Assembly: GCA_045598345.1 (NCBI GenBank)
Contig: JAZLLX010000083.1
Location: 1 to 34,732 of the forward strand
Direction: 5' to 3'
Source: Phascolarctobacterium_B sp045598345
GTDB taxonomy: Bacteria; Bacillota; Negativicutes; Acidaminococcales; Acidaminococcaceae
Length of the DNA stretch: 34,732 nt
Positions 30,811 through 34,732 of the stretch are shown here, piece after piece. Within the stretch, counting starts at the first letter, position 1, and each line of letters starts with the position of its first letter. Made by a program: the position numbers and the translations under genes. The notes below the pieces were generated by a model that saw nothing but the letters and a program-made list of their open reading frames with translations, had not been told where the DNA came from and did no database searches.

Positions 30811-32418
30811 GTGGCCAAAGAAATTATTACCGGTAAGGAATTCCGGGCAATGCTCCTGGGGGCTTACCACAGTTTTGAAAAGAATTTTGAAATTATCAAT
30901 AATTTAAATGTGTTCCCCGTGCCGGACGGCGATACGGGAACCAATATGTTGCACACCATGACCAATGTGGCGAAGGCCATAAGTGCCATGAATGACAATC
31001 AGGATGTGGGTGACATAGGCGCGCAAATGGCAAAGGCGGCCATTATGGGTGCCCGTGGCAATTCCGGCGTAATTCTTTCCCAGTTGCTCCGTGGCATTGG
31101 CAAGGGCGTGGCGGGGAAAAAATCTGTGGACACCATCGGTATCGGCAAGGCCTTCCAATACGGTATTCTTTATGCTTACCGCAGTGTGGCAAATCCCGTA
31201 AATGGTACGATTTTAAGCGTGGCAAGGGCTATGGCAAAAGGCACTTATCATATTGCCCGTACCAGTAATGATTTGGAAGCGGTTTTAACAGAACTCATCA
31301 GTTGTGGTGAAAAAGAACTGGCACGGACCCCGGAGCAGTTGCCTGCCTTGAAAGCCGCAGGCGTGGTGGATGCCGGCGGTCAGGGGCTTATTTGTTTCTT
31401 TAAGGGATGTTTAAGCGGTTTGCGGGGTGAGGACTGTGCGGTTATTGAAGTGGCACAGGCAACACCCAAGATTACACCTACAGCAGAAGAACCATTGGAT
31501 TTGGAATTTCCCTATTGTACGGAATTCATTGTCAAAGAAGCCAATATAACGAAGGAAGCAGTGCAGGACGCTTTGAAGAATATGGGCAACAGTATGATTG
31601 TGGCGGTGATGGAAGATATTGTCAAAGTCCACATTCACACCAAACATCCCGGCGATGCCTTGAACAAGGCACAAGAGTGGGGAACATTACACGACATCAA
31701 AATCAACAATATGGTTGATGAACATAACGAGCGTCTCTTTGTGGAGCAAAAACCGGCACCGCAGAAGAAGGGCAAAGTTGGCGTGTTGACGGTGGCACCG
31801 GGTCAGGGACTGGCGGTAATGATGCACAAAATGGGTGCGGCGGGCATTATCAGCGGCGGCCAGAGTATGAACCCGTCCGTAGAAGATTTTGTCAATATTA
31901 TCAATTTGGGCGAATATGACTCCTATATCATTCTGCCGAATAACAAGAATATTATTTTGGCGGCGGAACAGGTACGGAAACTCTTGGGTGCAGAAAAGGT
32001 CAACTATGTTGGCACCACCAATATAGCACAGGGGTTGGCGGCACTTTTGCATTTTGACCCTGAACGGACAGCGGAGGAAAACCGTGCGGTTATGACCCGT
32101 GGGGCGCATGATGCCATTGGCGGCAGTGTTACACAGGCGGTACGGGATAGTGTGGTTGGCGGCATTACGGTACACAAAGGCGATTTCCTTGGCTTGATAA
32201 ATGAAAAAATCACCTGCACCGGCAACAGCATTGAAGATGCTTTGCAGAAGATGCTGACGGGCAAGGATTACGAGTTAATCAGTATTTATTATGGCGATAC
32301 ATTAAACGAAGAGGAAGCACAAAAATACGCAGAATACATTGAAGGCCTTGGGGATTTTGAAGTGGAATGCTTCCCCGGCGGCCAACCCAATTATCCGTTG
32401 ATTTTAGTGATGGAATAA
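30811..32418 (+). CDS. fakA: fatty acid kinase subunit FakA (DAK2/DhaL family)
   Basis: FakA phosphorylates FakB-bound fatty acids, feeding PlsX/PlsY in phospholipid synthesis. Its N-terminal DhaL kinase domain has FPVPDGDTGTNM (near residue 40), GARGNSGVILSQLLRG and AGVVDAGGQGLICFFKG, the nucleotide/Mg motifs. The middle and C-terminal domains (about 225-535) follow. The GTG at 30811 is chosen because AAGGAGG lies 5 bases upstream, and it gives 535 residues. It is co-transcribed with the DegV gene. Confidence 0.95.
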   Translation: MAKEIITGKEFRAMLLGAYHSFEKNFEIINNLNVFPVPDGDTGTNMLHTMTNVAKAISAMNDNQDVGDIGAQMAKAAIMGARGNSGVILSQLLRGIGKGVAGKKSVDTIGIGKAFQYGILYAYRSVANPVNGTILSVARAMAKGTYHIARTSNDLEAVLTELISCGEKELARTPEQLPALKAAGVVDAGGQGLICFFKGCLSGLRGEDCAVIEVAQATPKITPTAEEPLDLEFPYCTEFIVKEANITKEAVQDALKNMGNSMIVAVMEDIVKVHIHTKHPGDALNKAQEWGTLHDIKINNMVDEHNERLFVEQKPAPQKKGKVGVLTVAPGQGLAVMMHKMGAAGIISGGQSMNPSVEDFVNIINLGEYDSYIILPNNKNIILAAEQVRKLLGAEKVNYVGTTNIAQGLAALLHFDPERTAEENRAVMTRGAHDAIGGSVTQAVRDSVVGGITVHKGDFLGLINEKITCTGNSIEDALQKMLTGKDYELISIYYGDTLNEEEAQKYAEYIEGLGDFEVECFPGGQPNYPLILVME

Positions 32419-32430
32419 AAAAAGAAAAAT

Positions 32431-32470
32431 AAAATAACGCCACTGCGTTTTGCAGTGGCGTTATTTTATT
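32431..32470. terminator. bidirectional terminator after fakA
   Basis: A perfect 16-bp stem (AAAATAACGCCACTGC and its complement, loop 5 bases) with A and T runs on both sides. The stop of the minus-strand XRE remnant lies inside it. Confidence 0.92.
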
Positions 32471-32544
32471 TCCTGCTCAAGATTGTCAAAGTCAGGTGTT
32501 GAGAAAAATTCACCGAGTGTTATTTCCAAGCCATCACAAAGTTT
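32461..32544 (-). pseudogene. C-terminal remnant of an XRE-type regulator
   Basis: The minus frame, preceded by a stop, reads KLCDGLEITLGEFFSTPDF and ends DNLEQEIK. CDGLxITLxEFF is the typical last helix of XRE (Cro/CI-like) helix-turn-helix proteins. The first two thirds of the gene are missing, so it is not functional as such. Confidence 0.65.
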
Positions 32545-32576
32545 TTAGTTTCTAATGATAAATTCGTAATACCTTA

Positions 32577-32605
32577 TTGACAAAGGGAAAGATAAGTTTT
32601 AAAAT
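32577..32605 (+). promoter_or_regulatory. promoter of the exported membrane protein gene
   Basis: Consensus TTGACA (32577-32582) and TAAAAT (32600-32605) with 17-base spacing, 46 bases before the chosen start. Confidence 0.75.
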
Positions 32606-32651
32606 AAAGAATGTTATTATAAACACTACTGTTTGATAGGAGATGAAGAAA

Positions 32652-33431
32652 ATGAAAAAAATATTTAGTTTTTTATTTGTTGTATTATTTTTAATTTTTA
32701 GCATTGTGCCTTCTGTTTCTAATGCAGAGATTTCCATTCCTAGTAATGCTCGTCCAGTAGAAGATCTTTGTCAGGAAATTTCTGATTTTGCAGATTATGT
32801 AAAACATAAATATGGGGATAGGGAAGTCGGAATGCAAGTAAGTCGGAAATATGGCAACAAGCCGGTTCTTATTGTTGGTAGATTTAAAGCAATAGAAAGA
32901 GGGGAAATGAAATTATCCTCTTTGGATAAAGCTTATAGCTATAGCGCATACATTGCACCATCATCCGATAATAAAGCTTTACTTTCAAATTATAAAGCTG
33001 ACAAAGGAGATATAATTTTGGTAAAAGGAATATTATATAAGGGTTTAAATTATGCTGAAATAGGTGTGTTGTTGGGCTTGAATGATTTTGCAAGCCTTTT
33101 TGGTGGTGGTGGAATGTTTCAAATACAGGCTACTGGTACATCTTTTACTAACTTAACAAAAGGGGAATCGGAAGGTGGCGGATTTTGGAGTGTTCTATTT
33201 GGTGCCGGTGGAGTTGTCGCTTTAGTGGGAGTAGGGTATTTCTTTTACAAAAAGCGTTACGGGGGAGATTTGCCAAAATTTAATTCGCAAGATATTAAGG
33301 ATAAAACGATGTGTTTTGCTAATAAAATTAAGGATAATGTTAATATTGATGATGTTAAAGTGAAGGCAGAAGAAGTTAAACAAAAAGCCAATGATCAAGT
33401 TAATAAGTTGAAAAACATTACAAAGAAGTAG
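32652..33431 (+). CDS. exported single-span membrane protein, unknown function
   Basis: The 259-residue product has a signal peptide (KKIFSFLFVVLFLIFSIVPS, cleavage near SNA), an extracytoplasmic domain of about 145 residues ending in a Gly-rich stretch, one membrane helix (about 180-200, LFGAGGVVALVGVGYFFY) with a basic stop-transfer KKRYGG, and a charged amphipathic cytoplasmic tail rich in Lys, Asp and Val. I recognise no family. The second ATG is chosen because AGGAG is 9 bases upstream of it. It is AT-rich relative to its neighbours. Confidence 0.78.
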   Translation: MKKIFSFLFVVLFLIFSIVPSVSNAEISIPSNARPVEDLCQEISDFADYVKHKYGDREVGMQVSRKYGNKPVLIVGRFKAIERGEMKLSSLDKAYSYSAYIAPSSDNKALLSNYKADKGDIILVKGILYKGLNYAEIGVLLGLNDFASLFGGGGMFQIQATGTSFTNLTKGESEGGGFWSVLFGAGGVVALVGVGYFFYKKRYGGDLPKFNSQDIKDKTMCFANKIKDNVNIDDVKVKAEEVKQKANDQVNKLKNITKK

Positions 33432-33492
33432 TATATGAATATTTTAGCAGTAAAGCAAGTTTTCAATATTTAAATTGCAGGCATTAACAATA

Positions 33493-33519
33493 ATAAACGT
33501 CCCGATAAGGGACGTTTAT
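33493..33519 (+). terminator. hairpin, probable terminator
   Basis: Perfect 11-bp stem ATAAACGTCCC/GGGACGTTTAT with a 5-base loop. The downstream T run is weak (GTTAT), so efficiency is uncertain. Confidence 0.6.
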
Positions 33520-33669
33520 GTTATAAAAATTGAACTATATAAATAACATAAGAAAACTTCACTTGAAATATTGTATATGAATTCTTGTGGTGAAATTATA
33601 AAAACCGCTCTTGTTTTCGTAGGTTTTTACTTGACAAAAAATCATTTTGGTATTACTGGAGGTGATAGT

Positions 33670-33891
33670 ATGACTTTCACAGTTAAAATGAATGAAAAAG
33701 AGAGTTGCATGGTAAAAGATTTTGCCCATTTACAGGGAACAACAGTGTCTGATATTATCCGTAAAGCGGTACTTGAACATATTGAAGATGAACTGGATTT
33801 GGCGGCTTATGAGCAAGCGTATGCTGACTATCTCAAAAATCCTAAAACCTACACTTTGGACGAAGTGGAAAAGGAAATTTTGGCACAATGA
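33670..33891 (+). CDS. RelB-like ribbon-helix-helix antitoxin
   Basis: A 73-residue protein with a ribbon-helix-helix start (TFTVKMNEKESCMVKDFAHL, then GTTVSDIIRKAVLEHIEDEL) and the acidic C-terminus of the RelB/DUF6290 antitoxins. AGGTGATAGT precedes the ATG, with GGAGG just before it. Its stop overlaps an ATG (ATGA) that begins a RelE-like toxin reading frame, now only 17 codons long. It is therefore probably a surviving antitoxin. Confidence 0.88.
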   Translation: MTFTVKMNEKESCMVKDFAHLQGTTVSDIIRKAVLEHIEDELDLAAYEQAYADYLKNPKTYTLDEVEKEILAQ

Positions 33892-33941
33892 AATATCGTT
33901 TGGTTTTGTCTGAAAATGCCAGATGGAAAAGGTTAAGGTAA
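33888..33941 (+). pseudogene. RelE-like toxin stub
   Basis: The frame overlaps the antitoxin stop and reads MKYRLVLSENARWKRLR before a stop. KYRLVxSENA is a typical RelE/ParE-like start, but the rest of the about 85-residue toxin is missing. Confidence 0.7.
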
Positions 33942-33962
33942 AAAATTAGAAATATGCTATTA

Positions 33963-33994
33963 AAAAAGCCCCTGCTTTCGCAGGGGCTTTTGTG
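33963..33994. terminator. bidirectional terminator
   Basis: Stem AAAGCCCCTGC/GCAGGGGCTTT with loop TTTC, flanked by A and T runs, between the toxin stub and the LysR gene. Confidence 0.9.
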
Positions 33995-34732
33995 TTATGA
34001 AAAGATGTCTATTTTTTTGTTAAGTTCTTCCGTAAGCGTCAGCAGGTTGGCTACATCTTCACCGTGCTGTTTGTGGTAGCCGATGCCCAGGTCAATGGTC
34101 ATATCCCAGTCCGCAGGAATGCTTACCAACCCGGGATAACTTTTGGTGGTGTAAAGCAATACTACGCAGTTGCTCATGAAGGTTCTTGCAACCAATGAAG
34201 AATCATAAAGGTCAATGTCAACAATGTTAATGTCCGGCTCGTTTTTGTGCAGGTATTCTCGAAGTTGGTCTTCGGACTTGCCGATGCCTTTGCGGTACAT
34301 CAGCAGGGTCAGGCCACGCAAATCTTTGAAGGAAATTTTTTTCTTTTTGGCCAAAGGTGAATTTTCGGAAACGCCGATATGCTGGGGCATTTTCCGCAAC
34401 AGGAGAAAGTCAAGATTTTCCAGATGGTGATGGTAGTTCATCATATTTTCCGACATAATGTCAAAGGTATGAATATTGAAAAGGTCAAAGTAGTATTTAA
34501 GCGGAAAGTCCAAAAAATGCAGGGTGACATTGGGATAGATTTTTTGATATTCCCGACAGATTTTGGGCAGTGAAATTCCCGGCAGATTTGGAAGGGAGCC
34601 GATACGCAAAGAATGAATCCCCGCTGCGGTTTCGTTGCATTTTCTCAACAGCCCCTGATAGGAGTCCATAATGCCGGTTGATTCGCTGAAAAACATCAGT
34701 CCCGCTTTGGTGAAAACAGTTCCCTTGGCACT
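33995..34732 (-). CDS. LysR-type transcriptional regulator, N-terminus beyond the window
   Basis: The frame is open to the right edge (the last codons read SAKGTVFTKAGLMFFS, the end of the LysR DNA-binding region and start of the linker). At least 245 residues are present, mostly the effector-binding domain: HSLRIGSLPNLPGI, YPNVTLHFLDFP, LTLLMYRKGIG and a C-terminal NLLTLTEELNKK helix. The ligand is unknown. The helix-turn-helix lies outside the window. No divergently transcribed partner is visible within the window. Confidence 0.88.
   Translation of the reverse strand, partial: SAKGTVFTKAGLMFFSESTGIMDSYQGLLRKCNETAAGIHSLRIGSLPNLPGISLPKICREYQKIYPNVTLHFLDFPLKYYFDLFNIHTFDIMSENMMNYHHHLENLDFLLLRKMPQHIGVSENSPLAKKKKISFKDLRGLTLLMYRKGIGKSEDQLREYLHKNEPDINIVDIDLYDSSLVARTFMSNCVVLLYTTKSYPGLVSIPADWDMTIDLGIGYHKQHGEDVANLLTLTEELNKKIDIFS

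Overview
The window looks like a chromosomal segment of a Firmicutes bacterium, most likely a member of the Negativicutes. This is inferred from gene content: an ornithine/lysine decarboxylase of the eukaryotic ODC type next to an LCP-family protein, the YvrJ/DUF1659/DUF2922 gene set, and Firmicutes-style Shine-Dalgarno sites. No rRNA or other decisive marker is present. Most of the window is ordinary core genome. It is interrupted by an AT-rich accessory island and by about a dozen copies of an elaborate repeat family that fills nearly every large intergenic gap.

Layout. 1-548: repeat elements. 549-1659 (minus): a small membrane protein, tRNA-Val, tRNA-Glu and tRNA-Lys, and a gamma-carbonic-anhydrase-like protein. 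2267-6359: CYTH protein, acpS, nnrE/nnrD fusion, AMIN/Amidase_3 cell-wall amidase. 6894-8965: GerMN lipoprotein, tsaE, tsaB and rimI as an overlapping operon. 9578-10651: a Fic enzyme flanked by repeats, separating rimI from tsaD (11237-12250). 13087-13674 (minus): an unrecognised protein.

13.7-19.5 kb is the AT-rich island. A KilA-N gene, a broken DUF1016 (YhcG-like) nuclease gene and an HNH nuclease gene are each preceded by a decayed copy of the same Vsr/DUF559-like C-terminus. They are followed by an unidentified gene remnant, a three-gene GNAT-ASCH-ASCH operon, and a higBA toxin-antitoxin pair with an operator inside its promoter and an apparently leaderless toxin mRNA.

19.7-22.9 kb holds a sigma-70-like factor followed by DUF1659, a 53-residue protein, DUF2922, a PGRP/Amidase_2-type amidase and a YvrJ holin-like peptide. 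This is a conserved but functionally obscure Firmicutes module. 22.9-26.4 kb: an orphan ABC substrate-binding protein (minus), a class III CoA-transferase and serS. 26.8-29.8 kb: a membrane protein, the decarboxylase and an LCP protein in one operon, probably linked to polyamine and cell-envelope chemistry. 29.9-32.4 kb: DegV/FakB and FakA, the fatty-acid kinase pair. 32.4-34.7 kb: an XRE regulator remnant, a signal-peptide membrane protein, a RelB-like antitoxin whose toxin is reduced to a stub, and a LysR regulator cut by the window edge.

The most unusual signal is the intergenic repeat family. Its elements are bounded by inverted ends reading about GGTAAAATGTTCC ... GGAACATATTACC. Inside are strings of hairpins whose stems differ between copies (GTCGCC, CTGCCC, TTGCC, CCGTC) while their loops keep a TGTTCCT core. 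That pattern implies selection on structure.
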